From assembly GCF_001956295.1 (NCBI RefSeq), contig NZ_MRTD01000001.1, positions 434,001-498,000 on the forward strand: DNA of 64,000 bases, read 5' to 3'. The translations under genes and the position numbers were made by a program. The notes beneath the pieces were generated by a model, which ran no database searches, had not been told where the DNA came from, and saw only the letters and a list, made by a program, of their open reading frames with translations. Numbering within the stretch: position 1 is the first letter of the stretch; the number at the start of each line of letters is the position of its first letter. Positions 9,017-17,047 of this stretch are shown piece by piece. The stretch is from Paenibacillus sp. FSL A5-0031 (GTDB lineage: Bacteria; Bacillota; Bacilli; Paenibacillales; Paenibacillaceae).

Positions 9017-9766
9017 ATGCTTACAACACAAAGCGAACTTTTAAAGCCGCTATCTAACGAACAACTGGAGCAATATCATAAAGACGGATTTATTATCATC
9101 AAAAAAGGCTGCAGCGCGGATTTAATCGATGCCTTTAATAGACATATTTATGAAATGCGTTCTACGCCACTAGATGAAACGCCGGATTGGGCACGCACCT
9201 CCGAGAAGGCACGCTATTCTACTCGGCTGTTCAACCCGCACCAGCATGACAGCTTCTCGCGACAAGTGATGAAGCTTCCGATCGTTAGGGGGGCTCTAGC
9301 TCAGCTGATGGAGAAGGAGGCCGTTTGCGTACAAAGTATGTTTTTCTATAAAGAGCCGGGTTCACCTGGTCAAGCTGCGCATCAGGACTACTACTATATT
9401 AAAAACGATCCAATGACAATGGTTGCCGCTTGGATTGCGATGGAAGAGCAGGTAGATGTGCAAAACGGCTGCTTATGGGTTATTCCTGGCACGCATAAGC
9501 TTGGGCTTTTGCCGCATGGCAAGGTGAAAAATGTCGATGAGCATGAAGAATGGACGGACGAGACAGAGGGCATCGATTTAAATCAACAGATTCCTGTTAT
9601 TATGGAAAAAGGAGATATTCTTTTCTTCCATGAGCTATTAATTCATTCCTCTAACCGTAATCGGAGCACTGACCGCTGGCGTCGTTCTTATGTTTGTCAT
9701 TATATTCGTGAGGACTCAGCAGTTACATTGCGTGAAGATCTGCGCGAGAAATATTCGTTGATTTAA
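9017..9766 (+). CDS. phytanoyl-CoA dioxygenase (PhyH) family protein
   Basis: A 249-aa Fe(II)/2-oxoglutarate-dependent dioxygenase-like protein. Metal ligands are H122 and D124 (AHQDYYY) and H210 (LLIHSSN), with Arg222/223 as the candidate cosubstrate ligand; GTHK lies between. SD GAGAGGGG precedes the start. The stop codon shares one base with the start of the following AraC gene, so the two are one operon and translationally coupled. It is a different subfamily branch from the PhyH protein at 1.8 kb. The substrate is unknown. Confidence 0.85.
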   Translation: MLTTQSELLKPLSNEQLEQYHKDGFIIIKKGCSADLIDAFNRHIYEMRSTPLDETPDWARTSEKARYSTRLFNPHQHDSFSRQVMKLPIVRGALAQLMEKEAVCVQSMFFYKEPGSPGQAAHQDYYYIKNDPMTMVAAWIAMEEQVDVQNGCLWVIPGTHKLGLLPHGKVKNVDEHEEWTDETEGIDLNQQIPVIMEKGDILFFHELLIHSSNRNRSTDRWRRSYVCHYIREDSAVTLREDLREKYSLI

Positions 9767-10578
9767 TGGCTAATACTGTAACGTTCAACCGAATCAGATC
9801 GGCTTACGCTGGCACAGTTATTTATCCGGCTAACGGTCGTTATGGCCCTCGCGTACAAGAGGATATACAGCTCGTACTGCTGCATTCGGGCGAGATGAGC
9901 ATTGAGATCGATGATGAAGTTCATGAGATCACACCTGGGTCTGTCGTGCTGCTAAAGCCGGGGCACCATGAACAGTTTATATTCTCGAGCAAGGGTGAAA
10001 CCTGGCATCGCTGGATATCTATTCATATTGAGGACTTATCGGAGGCGGAAAAAGATTACTTCGAGGAACTGCCGCTATATCAGCGCATCTCGGAGGAGAT
10101 GAATCGATTAACAGATTTAATGCTCTCTGTGCAATATGCTCATCCATCCGAAAGTGATCTGCTTCGCAGCTTGGGTATGTCGGCGATCCTGTTATATGTC
10201 TCTGAAATGTCGCGGACTCGAGCACTTGAGGAAATTCATCCGTCTATTCTAACGGCAAAAAGTCTGATTCATAGTACTTACCACGAGGAGATAACTTTGA
10301 CTATGCTCGCTGAGCATGCAGGTGTCTCGCCAGAACATCTTGTTCGATTGTTTCGAATTGGCGAAAAAACGACCCCGATTAAATACCTGTGGCATTATCG
10401 GGTGTTAAAGGCTGTTGAATATTTAACCCATACTGGTTTGTCCATTACTGAGATTGCAATAAGATGCGGTTTCAAATCAACCTTCCATTTTGCAAGGATG
10501 GTTAAAAAGAAGATGGGGAAGACACCAACCGAAGTAAGACAGTTCTCATGGAAAGGCAATCCAATAGACAAAGCATAA
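9766..10578 (+). CDS. AraC family transcriptional regulator
   Basis: A 270-aa protein with an N-terminal cupin/AraC_binding domain (SVVLLKPGHHEQF block near residue 45-60) and a C-terminal AraC double HTH (HAGVSPEHLVRLFR and IAIRCGFKSTFHFARM). Its ATG overlaps the stop of the PhyH gene by one base, so it is co-expressed with the enzyme gene and probably autoregulates the operon. A bidirectional terminator follows. Confidence 0.85.
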   Translation: MANTVTFNRIRSAYAGTVIYPANGRYGPRVQEDIQLVLLHSGEMSIEIDDEVHEITPGSVVLLKPGHHEQFIFSSKGETWHRWISIHIEDLSEAEKDYFEELPLYQRISEEMNRLTDLMLSVQYAHPSESDLLRSLGMSAILLYVSEMSRTRALEEIHPSILTAKSLIHSTYHEEITLTMLAEHAGVSPEHLVRLFRIGEKTTPIKYLWHYRVLKAVEYLTHTGLSITEIAIRCGFKSTFHFARMVKKKMGKTPTEVRQFSWKGNPIDKA

Positions 10579-10615
10579 AAAGTTCGCAGTGAATACCCTG
10601 CGAACTATTTTCTTA
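10577..10615. terminator. bidirectional terminator
   Basis: Stem AGTTCGCAG (10581-10589) / CTGCGAACT (10598-10606), with AAAA before and TATTTTCTT after. It lies between the convergent AraC and LysR genes. Confidence 0.85.
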
Positions 10616-11503
10616 TTTCTTTTGAAGCTCTGCTTCTATAAAACGAATCCATTCGCGCGAAGCGAAGGATAAGTACTTGTCTTTGCGCCATATCATCGAT
10701 AATTGCCATGGGATTACAGGCTGAACAACGGAAACCGAAGCAAAACGTTTTTTGTCCAGCTGTCGGCATATGCCCTCAGGCAATAGCGTTACACCGTATT
10801 TAGCTGCAATCATTTCCGTCATGAAATCCCATTGCGAGCTCTCAAACACGATTTTGGGCTCGAAGCCTGCTGCTTCACAATGTTCTTTGATTAAATGATG
10901 GATCGTAAAATCTTTGCGAAACATAATAAATGGCTCTGATTCTAGCTGCTTCATCTCGATCATGCATTGACCAGCAAGCTTGTGTTCAGCATGAACAACA
11001 AGGCGTAAATTCTCGTTGATGCAGGGAAGGACATGATACCGTTCCACATCCTTAACGGGAAGAATGACCATACTAAAATCCAGTTCTCCATGGAGAATAT
11101 CTTGTTCCAAGCTTTTTCCGCCCTGTTCAATGACATGCAATCGAATTTGAGGATAATGAGACAAAAATTTCTCAATAATGAGCGGTAAAAAATATCCGCC
11201 TACCATGGGAGGAATGCCTAAGCGCAGCGTTCCTTTTTTCAATTTTACAACTTCCTCAAGTTCACTCGACATATCCTCGAAGGATTGTATAATTTGTTTC
11301 GCTGAACGGAGAATCGATATGCCGGCATCCGTCAATTCGATCTGCTTGGAGGAGCGATCTATCAGCTGTGCACCAAGATCTTCTTCAAGCAACCGTACCA
11401 TTTTTGATAATGAGGGCTGGGTTACATGCAGCTTGCGTGCGGCTTGTGTGAAGCTGCCCGCTTCAGCAACCGCGACAAAATAATTTAAATGTTTAAGATC
11501 CAT
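10613..11503 (-). CDS. LysR family transcriptional regulator
   Basis: A 296-aa protein with a classic N-terminal LysR winged HTH (residues 1-60, AGSFTQAARKLHVTQPSLSK) and a periplasmic-binding-protein-like effector domain from ~90. The start ATG follows GGAGC. It is divergent from the acyl-CoA thioesterase gene with a ~165-bp intergenic region, the usual arrangement for a LysR regulator and its target, but no effector can be named. Confidence 0.9.
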   Translation of the reverse strand: MDLKHLNYFVAVAEAGSFTQAARKLHVTQPSLSKMVRLLEEDLGAQLIDRSSKQIELTDAGISILRSAKQIIQSFEDMSSELEEVVKLKKGTLRLGIPPMVGGYFLPLIIEKFLSHYPQIRLHVIEQGGKSLEQDILHGELDFSMVILPVKDVERYHVLPCINENLRLVVHAEHKLAGQCMIEMKQLESEPFIMFRKDFTIHHLIKEHCEAAGFEPKIVFESSQWDFMTEMIAAKYGVTLLPEGICRQLDKKRFASVSVVQPVIPWQLSMIWRKDKYLSFASREWIRFIEAELQKK

Positions 11504-11670
11504 TTATATTGCTCCTTCAGCTTTAGAGCAGGAATCATTCGATAATCTGCTTTATGATCACCTATAGTGAAAAGGAATGAAAACTATGCGATATATGTAT
11601 TTTACCTATATATAAGATGGGTGTAAACTTAGCGTTATCGAAAAATTTTATGAAGAAAAAAGGTGTTACC

Positions 11671-12285
11671 ATGAACGTATTAGAAAAATTAGCTGTACCT
11701 TTATCATCAAGACCAGCATCAGCATCACTAACCATTAAGGAATCGATTGTTCTGCCGCCAGATACCAATCATCACGGAACGATTTTTGGTGGAAAGCTTA
11801 TGGCATATATAGATGATGTGGCTACGATAGCCGCAACGAAGCATGCTCGTCGTCCCGTCGTTACGGCTTCTACGGACTCCGTCGATTTTCTTCATCCAGT
11901 AAGAAAAGGCGATGCAGTAAGCTTATCGGCTTTCGTTACTTGGTCACATAAAACGTCTATGGAGGTGTTTGTCCGAGTAGTGACGGAGGATTTGCTTACA
12001 GGGGGTCGCAAGGTGTGCGCTACCTCATTCCTGACGTTTGTTGCATTAGGTGATGACGATAAACCAACGGTTGTGCCTGGCGTATTAGCCGAATCAGATG
12101 AAGAGCGGCTATTGTTCTCTACTGCGCCTGATAGGAAAGAGGCAAGACGTATACGAAGACAAGAGAGCAAGCATTTTGCCAACTACATGGGAACAGATTA
12201 TGCTTTTAAAGAAGCGCAATCCAAATCAGTTCCGCAGCATTCTATTAATAAAGGTTACGAATCTGCTTGGGGCTCGGACTGGTAA
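11671..12285 (+). CDS. acyl-CoA thioesterase, hotdog fold
   Basis: About 204 aa. The hotdog domain (residues ~20-145) has the YciA/BACH-type core: NHHGTIFGGKLMAYIDDVA with the active-site region, then VDFLHPVRKGD. These enzymes hydrolyse acyl-CoA thioesters to free acid and CoA in the cytosol. A charged C-terminal extension (RKEARRIRRQ) follows. The start is ATG 11671, 8 nt after AAAGGTG; an upstream in-frame ATG at 11617 has no ribosome-binding site. It is probably controlled by the divergent LysR gene. Confidence 0.85.
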   Translation: MNVLEKLAVPLSSRPASASLTIKESIVLPPDTNHHGTIFGGKLMAYIDDVATIAATKHARRPVVTASTDSVDFLHPVRKGDAVSLSAFVTWSHKTSMEVFVRVVTEDLLTGGRKVCATSFLTFVALGDDDKPTVVPGVLAESDEERLLFSTAPDRKEARRIRRQESKHFANYMGTDYAFKEAQSKSVPQHSINKGYESAWGSDW

Positions 12286-12308
12286 ATGCATAATTAATAT
12301 TACAAGGC

Positions 12309-12341
12309 TACTGTAAATTATTACAGCAGTTTTTCTTTTTC
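12309..12341 (+). terminator. rho-independent terminator
   Basis: Short stem CTGTAA (12311-12316) / TTACAG (12321-12326), then CAGTTTTTCTTTTT. It is placed just after the thioesterase gene. Confidence 0.6.
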
Positions 12342-12426
12342 TTGGGTGATAAATTGTTTTGAAAATAGGGATAACCTGTTGCCGCATATCCTATAACGAG
12401 CAAACATTCGTTCAAAGGAGCATGCG

Positions 12427-12864
12427 ATGCATAATGCAGGGACTTTATTTTTTAAGCTGATCATTCATCTTTTTTCGCTTCTTTTTATATTTCCCGCAAT
12501 TTTGTTCTCCATTCTGGTGTTATGCTTGACGGATAATGTGAAATCCGGAATGGTTATGCTTATTTCTGCGTTGATTTTTCATATTATTGTGAAAATTAGC
12601 GGCTACTCGCATTCTTTATCACAAGGAGATCATGAATATCGGTTAGACAGGCGAGAAACCGAAATATTTAGCGAGTGGACATATGAAAAAGAATCGCCGC
12701 CACCTCTTGTGGACATTTATCGTGAAATTGATTGTTGGAATGGGGAAACTGAGGCATTATACCGCATGATTCGAAATCGTGAACAAGGTATTTACTCGGA
12801 GGATCGTACTGAACGATGCGCAGAATGCAAGCAGAATAAGTGCGGAAATAGGCATGAAGATTAG
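12427..12864 (+). CDS. small membrane protein of unknown function
   Basis: A 145-aa protein with two predicted transmembrane helices (residues ~8-35 and ~40-58) and a soluble acidic tail ending in a Cys-rich segment (CAECKQNKCGN, three Cys spaced C-x2-C-x4-C). A good SD (AAAGGAG) precedes ATG 12427. I do not recognise the family. The tail may bind a metal, which is inference. Confidence 0.65.
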   Translation: MHNAGTLFFKLIIHLFSLLFIFPAILFSILVLCLTDNVKSGMVMLISALIFHIIVKISGYSHSLSQGDHEYRLDRRETEIFSEWTYEKESPPPLVDIYREIDCWNGETEALYRMIRNREQGIYSEDRTERCAECKQNKCGNRHED

Positions 12865-12986
12865 AATGGGCAAAGCAGTGAAATGGATGATCAGAAAATA
12901 TTACCAGCCATATTAATAAATATTAATGACGTTATGCCCCTGAATTCATATAAGATATGCGAAAGATATGTAAACAGGGAGGTTAT

Positions 12987-13892
12987 ATGATCATGGAAAA
13001 GAAACGCTGCTTATTCTGTTCTGAGATCGTACCCATCGAACAAAAAGGTGAGTATGAGCGCTATTTGGGCTGCAACTGCGCACCGGGAAGTTATTACAGT
13101 TTATTAAGAGATAGTTACCTTGCTATTAATTCATTGTCCTATCCTATAAAAAATAAACGTTTTCCCATTATATCGGGGTACATTCGAGAACAATTAGATT
13201 GTGGTGAAAAGATTACTCTTACAATTGATGACTTGGAAACGATTGAAAAAGCACCACATATTCCGCTTTCAATTGAAGATAAAGAAGCACGGCTTCTTCA
13301 ATATTTATATCGGCATTCCGATGATCCTGGACAACCGATCGTCATTCAGCCGCTCTCGCAAAATTTTAATTTAACTTATTCACCAAACCTGCAAGAGCTC
13401 GTGTACATTGTGGAGAAACTAAGGGAAGCTCAACTAATTGTTAGAGAAGGGATTACTTTCAAGCTTACGGAGAAGGGATGGAACGAAGCGGCAGCAAGAG
13501 CAGGGGGAAGGAAGTTGAAAACCTGCGGTGTACTGCTCCCAGACAATCAGCCATTGCAAGCGGAATGGTTTGAGCATGTATTTCCCAAATTAGAGCAGTT
13601 TGGTTATTTGCCGTTTATGTTTCAACAATCAGATACTGGCGGCCATGAAAACCATTCCATAACGAAGCTAGCTGAAAGCAAGCTTATCATTGCGGATATT
13701 ACAAGCCATTCACCGGAGGTATATTTTGCAGCTGGGTATGCGCTTGGCGCAAATGTTGAGGTCGTGTGGACGATGAATAGCACACAGGAGGACGAGCTGT
13801 GCGTTCAGCCGGCGTCCATTAGGCCAATGATATGGGATGATGCAGGGGACCTTGCTGCGCTGCTTCAACAGCGGCTGAGCTTTAAAAAATAA
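12987..13892 (+). CDS. zinc-ribbon / winged-helix / 2-deoxyribosyltransferase-like (TIR-like) protein
   Basis: About 301 aa in three parts. Cys8, Cys11, Cys29 and Cys31 form an N-terminal zinc-ribbon-like knuckle (CLFC...CNC). Residues ~95-165 look like a winged helix. Residues ~170-265 carry the pattern of nucleoside 2-deoxyribosyltransferase-like/TIR-like nucleotide-binding domains: a CGVLLPD first strand, then SKLIIADITSHSPEVYFAAG, YALG. In active family members the position after VY is usually Y/F-E-L-G; here it reads F-A-A-G, so the usual catalytic Glu is absent and the domain may bind rather than cleave a nucleotide. ATG 12987 is 4 nt after AGGGAGG, and ATG 12993 is an equally good start. 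The role is unknown, but related domains occur in sensing and defence proteins. Confidence 0.55.
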   Translation: MIMEKKRCLFCSEIVPIEQKGEYERYLGCNCAPGSYYSLLRDSYLAINSLSYPIKNKRFPIISGYIREQLDCGEKITLTIDDLETIEKAPHIPLSIEDKEARLLQYLYRHSDDPGQPIVIQPLSQNFNLTYSPNLQELVYIVEKLREAQLIVREGITFKLTEKGWNEAAARAGGRKLKTCGVLLPDNQPLQAEWFEHVFPKLEQFGYLPFMFQQSDTGGHENHSITKLAESKLIIADITSHSPEVYFAAGYALGANVEVVWTMNSTQEDELCVQPASIRPMIWDDAGDLAALLQQRLSFKK

Positions 13893-13904
13893 TCTATAGA
13901 ATCA

Positions 13905-13950
13905 ATACACAAAACACACGCTTAAAAAGGTGTGTTTTGTGTTATTTATG
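13905..13950 (+). terminator. rho-independent terminator (bidirectional)
   Basis: Perfect 13-bp stem ACACAAAACACAC (13907-13919) / GTGTGTTTTGTGT (13930-13942) with a 10-nt loop, between convergent genes. Confidence 0.8.
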
Positions 13951-13961
13951 TTATTCTACGT

Positions 13962-14255
13962 CTAGCTGCACATCGTGGCAGGTTTTAAGGCGGCATTAAA
14001 AGCAGCTCGATTTTCCCATAAGAATGAGTGAATTTGGCTAGACTCATCAAAGAAATACTCCTGCTCATCCATGTAATCTTCACCTAATCCATGTACGCTG
14101 AATCGATCCTCACTGTTATTCATTAGAGTCCACTGTCCTCCGCGTTTGCGATCTGCGAATACAAAATAAAATTTTTGACCGGTTGCATCCCACTGGGCTA
14201 GTTGCTTGAAGTTTTCTAAAATAAATGCAATATCATTTTTCTTTTTGATCAACAT
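13962..14255 (-). CDS. hypothetical protein, 97 aa
   Basis: A small soluble alpha/beta-looking protein (MLIKKKNDIAFILENF...) without signal peptide or TM helix. SD GAGGAG sits about 7 nt before the ATG. No recognised domain or catalytic motif. It stands alone between a convergent gene on one side and the divergent DUF1697 gene on the other. Confidence 0.65.
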   Translation of the reverse strand: MLIKKKNDIAFILENFKQLAQWDATGQKFYFVFADRKRGGQWTLMNNSEDRFSVHGLGEDYMDEQEYFFDESSQIHSFLWENRAAFNAALKPATMCS

Positions 14256-14402
14256 GGTTCATCTCCTCTTTCTTTATAAAAATAATTGTCATATTAGCGT
14301 GTATGCTTGCATAAGAACAAGACAAGAATATACGATTTTATCAAAAAAGTATGTCAAACGGTAGGAACGATTTATAGGATTGTTTGACGAATAATGGCGT
14401 AC

Positions 14403-14431
14403 TTGATATATGGGAAAATCAGTTATACTAT
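14403..14431 (+). promoter_or_regulatory. SigA-type promoter for the DUF1697 gene
   Basis: TTGATA (14403-14408), 17-bp spacer, TACTAT (14426-14431), about 45 nt before the start codon. Confidence 0.6.
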
Positions 14432-14475
14432 AAATGTCAAATAACATCAGCAGTTGAAAGAAAGGATGTTTATAA

Positions 14476-15012
14476 ATGAGCATTTATTTTGCGCTTTTAC
14501 GAGGAATTAATGTAGGCGGCAATAACATGATAAAAATGGCTGAGCTTAAACGAATGTTTGAGGAGCTTGGCTTTGCACGTGTGCAGACGTATATTAACAG
14601 CGGGAATGTCATTTTCGAATCAAATGAGAATGCAAACAACCTTGAAGAGAAAATTGAGAAGCAAATTAGTGAAGTGTTTGGATTTAATATTGCTGTAATA
14701 CTGAGGACGGCGGATGAACTTGTAAGCATTATTGATAAATCACCATTCAATGCAGCTGAGCTAACCGAAGGTCAGAGTATACATCTCACTTTATTAAAAG
14801 AGGCGCCTACACAAGAACATATTAATAATTTGCCTGATGTAGACGTAGGCAATGACGAATATTACATAAGTGGTAAAGAGATTTATGTGCTTTATCGAAA
14901 CAGTATTCTTGATTCCAAGCTGCCCAAAAAATTTCAAAGTTTAATGCCAGCTACAGCTCGAAACTGGAAAACAATTATGAAGCTTGATGCGATGGCAAAA
15001 GCATTAAAATAA
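14476..15012 (+). CDS. DUF1697 family protein
   Basis: A 178-aa protein matching the DUF1697 family over its full length: N-terminal YFALLRGINVGGNNMIKM and VQTYINSGNVIF are the family signatures. Members are widespread cytosolic alpha/beta proteins of unknown biochemical role. Start ATG 14476 follows AAAGGATG, and a promoter is seen upstream. It is a single-gene unit bounded by a strong terminator. Confidence 0.9.
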   Translation: MSIYFALLRGINVGGNNMIKMAELKRMFEELGFARVQTYINSGNVIFESNENANNLEEKIEKQISEVFGFNIAVILRTADELVSIIDKSPFNAAELTEGQSIHLTLLKEAPTQEHINNLPDVDVGNDEYYISGKEIYVLYRNSILDSKLPKKFQSLMPATARNWKTIMKLDAMAKALK

Positions 15013-15028
15013 GTACAGTGTTAGAACG

Positions 15029-15083
15029 AAAAAAAGGATAGGGCACTATTCTTATAAAAAGAATAGACCCCAATCCTTTTTAA
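15029..15083. terminator. bidirectional terminator
   Basis: Outer stem AAAAAGGAT (15031-15039) / ATCCTTTTT (15073-15081), with an inner stem CTATTCTT / AGAATAG. It lies between the convergent DUF1697 and VOC genes. Confidence 0.85.
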
Positions 15084-15095
15084 CATTAATGTTTA

Positions 15096-15524
15096 TTAAC
15101 CGTTAGCTGCTTCATCTTCAACGTTCAGTTGCCACAAGATGCCAAGCTTGTCCTTTACTTGGCCGTAGCATTTGCTCCAGAACGTTTCTTGGAGTTCCAT
15201 TAGGACAGTACCGTTTTCCTTCAGCTTATGAAAAAGCGATGTTACTTCATCTTTATCTTTGCTGACGATCGAAAGGCTTATATTGTTTCCTTCAATAAAG
15301 GGCATTCCAGGGAATACATCAGAAAACATAACATTGCTGCCTAAAATGTTTAAGCGAGCGTGCATGACTAAGTTTTTTGCTTCCTCAGGAAGGGGATATT
15401 CTGGGTTTGGTGGAATATCGCTGAAAGTAGTGAAATTTGTAATTTCAGACCCAAACACTTGCGCATAATATTCGACCGCTTCACGACAATTCCCATTGAA
15501 ATTCAAATAAACATCAACTGCCAT
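15096..15524 (-). CDS. VOC family protein (PhnB-like)
   Basis: A 142-aa vicinal-oxygen-chelate/glyoxalase-fold protein of the PhnB subgroup: VDVYLNFNGNCREAVEYY at the N terminus and an ETFWSKCYG...GILWQL C-terminal block. These small proteins dimerise and are often listed as demethylmenaquinone-methyltransferase-like, but their activity is generally unknown. ATG 15524 has an AAGGAG 7 nt upstream; the GTG three codons earlier touches that SD and is less likely. Confidence 0.9.
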   Translation of the reverse strand: MAVDVYLNFNGNCREAVEYYAQVFGSEITNFTTFSDIPPNPEYPLPEEAKNLVMHARLNILGSNVMFSDVFPGMPFIEGNNISLSIVSKDKDEVTSLFHKLKENGTVLMELQETFWSKCYGQVKDKLGILWQLNVEDEAANG

Positions 15525-15622
15525 TTTATTCACTCCTTCATGATTATTGGCTCATTATTGCACCAATATTTTCATTCCAATTGTATCATTAGATGGTCTG
15601 GAATCAAATTTTTTTTGGAAAT

Positions 15623-15922
15623 TTAAGATGTTATTTTGAAAAGATTAGGCAGGATAACAAATAGAAAAACAATAAGAATAATGATACTGCTTATCCGGCT
15701 CATTAGTATGTAAGCATCGCTAGGTTCTGAAGTTCCTTTAACCATCCAGCCGTATCTCATGTGCCAACCGAACTTAGGGAAGAAGATATTAAGGAATGCA
15801 ATGATGACAAAGAGGATAGCAAATAATACCACAAGGATCAGCCCCTTATTTGTGTATTCGCGATTAAATGAAGTAATTAAGAAAGTTAAAAATAGATAAT
15901 CGGTATTTCTTTTATTGTACAT
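15623..15922 (-). CDS. small membrane protein, DUF6199-like
   Basis: A 99-aa protein with two TM helices (residues ~28-48 and ~76-95) separated by FGWHMRYGWMVKGTSEPSD, which matches a small family of Firmicutes membrane proteins (DUF6199). The start is uncertain: no good SD precedes the ATG at 15922, and a GTG or CTG start nearer the first TM helix is possible. Function unknown. Confidence 0.6.
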   Translation of the reverse strand: MYNKRNTDYLFLTFLITSFNREYTNKGLILVVLFAILFVIIAFLNIFFPKFGWHMRYGWMVKGTSEPSDAYILMSRISSIIILIVFLFVILPNLFKITS

Positions 15923-15987
15923 GATAAAAGGCTAAAGCAGACTAATAAAATGGAATAAATTCCTTATTGTTATTGATTTATGTAATG

Positions 15988-16029
15988 GAAAAAAGGAAGA
16001 CCACAAGGCCCACGAAATGGTCCTTGTGG
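15988..16029 (-). terminator. rho-independent terminator
   Basis: Stem CCACAAGG (16001-16008) / CCTTGTGG (16022-16029) with an A-run on its left (15989-15994), giving a T-run on the minus strand. It is downstream of the YjcZ-type gene. Confidence 0.75.
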
Positions 16030-16071
16030 ATAATATAAACGTCTATTACCGATACGGGTTAGACCTTCTTT

Positions 16072-16236
16072 TTAGTATCCTTTACCATAACCAGCGCCAA
16101 CTCCGCCAACGCCACCGTACCCACCGTATCCGCCAACACCGCCAAATCCGCAACTGCAAGCGATAATCACCAAGAGAATAAAGAGGACTAAGATGATTCC
16201 TAAGCTCGAGAAAGCTCCACCAACGTGACCAGACAT
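16072..16236 (-). CDS. YjcZ family sporulation protein (54 aa)
   Basis: MSGHVGGAFSSLGIILVLFI begins a 54-aa protein with one hydrophobic helix (LGIILVLFILLVIIA), a CSCG motif and a Gly/Tyr-rich tail of GGYGGYGG units. This is the standard form of YjcZ-type sporulation membrane mini-proteins in Bacillales. AAGGAGGTG lies 9 nt before the ATG. The upstream region contains the same promoter architecture (TGATTGG...TAATTTATG as read on the plus strand) found at two other mini-genes in this window. Confidence 0.9.
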   Translation of the reverse strand: MSGHVGGAFSSLGIILVLFILLVIIACSCGFGGVGGYGGYGGVGGVGAGYGKGY

Positions 16237-16271
16237 TTTTCAATGCACCTCCTTACGTTTTGTGTACTGTG

Positions 16272-16303
16272 TAATTTATGCTGGATGGGTATTTGTTGAT
16301 TGG
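16272..16303 (-). promoter_or_regulatory. sporulation-type promoter (SigK-like) of the YjcZ gene
   Basis: On the minus strand: CCAATCA (16297-16303), 16 nt, CATAAATTA (16272-16280). The -10 fits the SigK form CATAnnnTA. The same elements and spacing precede the mini-genes at 27.7 and 28.1 kb. It lies 35 nt from the start codon. Confidence 0.65.
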
Positions 16304-16398
16304 GTGTTTGTTACGTAGTCAAATGATTCATGTCATTAGCCTAGTTATAGGTTAGACAGAAGCGAAAAAGAAGTATGGATGTCGTTGGGATGACAAAC

Positions 16399-16435
16399 TT
16401 GAACATGAAAATGCATTACTTTATAATGTGCTTAA
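16399..16435 (+). promoter_or_regulatory. promoter of the Rrf2 gene
   Basis: TTGAAC (16399-16404), 17-bp spacer, TATAAT (16422-16427), within the box TTATAATGTGCTTAA (16421-16435). That box recurs exactly at 16973-16987 and partly at 17025-17039 and 17130-17140. Confidence 0.7.
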
Positions 16436-16495
16436 TAGAAATACAATTCATAATATGATGTTTAAGCCGCATAAGTGGCTGAAGGAGTGAGTGAT

Positions 16496-16933
16496 ATGAG
16501 TACTGCAAATCGTGGAGTTAATATCGGACCTCCTAGATTTAAAATAGCGGTTCATTCCATTGTCTGGTTAGCGCAAAGCGGCAGCATTTTATCAAGTGCG
16601 ATGATTGCGAATCAGGTGAATTCGCATGCAACTTTTATGAGAAGAGTCATGCAAGCATTAGCGGCAGCCGGCATTGTGGAGTCAAAGGGCGGAAGAGAAG
16701 GCGGATATATTTTAAGGAAAACGGCGAATGAAATTACATTAGGCGACATTTACGCGGCAGTAAATACATGTTCAGCGGAACCAGAAGGTGATGGCAAATG
16801 TGGAGAAACAGGCCATAAACTGGACGTAGAGCTGGAAAAAATTCTGTTTGAAGCTGAGCAAAAAACGATTGATTACCTTCGACAGTATACTATTAATGAT
16901 GTGATGGAGCGTGTAGATTTTTTTGTCGTTTAA
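16496..16933 (+). CDS. Rrf2 family transcriptional regulator (YwnA-like)
   Basis: About 145 aa. Winged HTH of the Rrf2 type (FKIAVHSIVWLAQSG..., RRVMQALAAAGIVESKGGREGGY) and a short dimerisation helix. Two Cys (CSAEPEGDGKC) lie in the region where Rrf2 proteins hold Fe-S or redox-active Cys, but the three-Cys cluster pattern is not present, which suggests a thiol-type sensor like YwnA. ATG 16496 follows AAGGAG at 8-9 nt; an earlier in-frame start lacks a site. It is followed by doxX and probably controls it. Confidence 0.85.
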   Translation: MSTANRGVNIGPPRFKIAVHSIVWLAQSGSILSSAMIANQVNSHATFMRRVMQALAAAGIVESKGGREGGYILRKTANEITLGDIYAAVNTCSAEPEGDGKCGETGHKLDVELEKILFEAEQKTIDYLRQYTINDVMERVDFFVV

Positions 16934-16991
16934 TTTTTTCAACAAAGTACTAGTCAAACGTTTTGAAACGAATTATAATGTGCTTAAATGA

Positions 16992-17020
16992 GTTGCAGTT
17001 AACACTGCACTTTTATTTTT
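16992..17020 (+). terminator. rho-independent terminator
   Basis: Stem TGCAGT (16994-16999) / ACTGCA (17004-17009) with a TAAC loop, followed by CTTTTATTTTT. It separates the Rrf2 gene from doxX. Confidence 0.65.
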
Positions 17021-17024
17021 GTAT

Positions 17025-17047
17025 TATATGTGCTTATGACAAGCACA
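17025..17047. promoter_or_regulatory. inverted repeat, candidate operator
   Basis: TGTGCTT (17029-17035), ATGAC, AAGCACA (17041-17047) is a perfect 7-bp inverted repeat upstream of doxX. Its left arm overlaps a degenerate copy (TTATATGTGCTTATG) of the box at the Rrf2 promoter. A further copy at 17130-17140 contains TATAAT before doxX. Confidence 0.45.
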
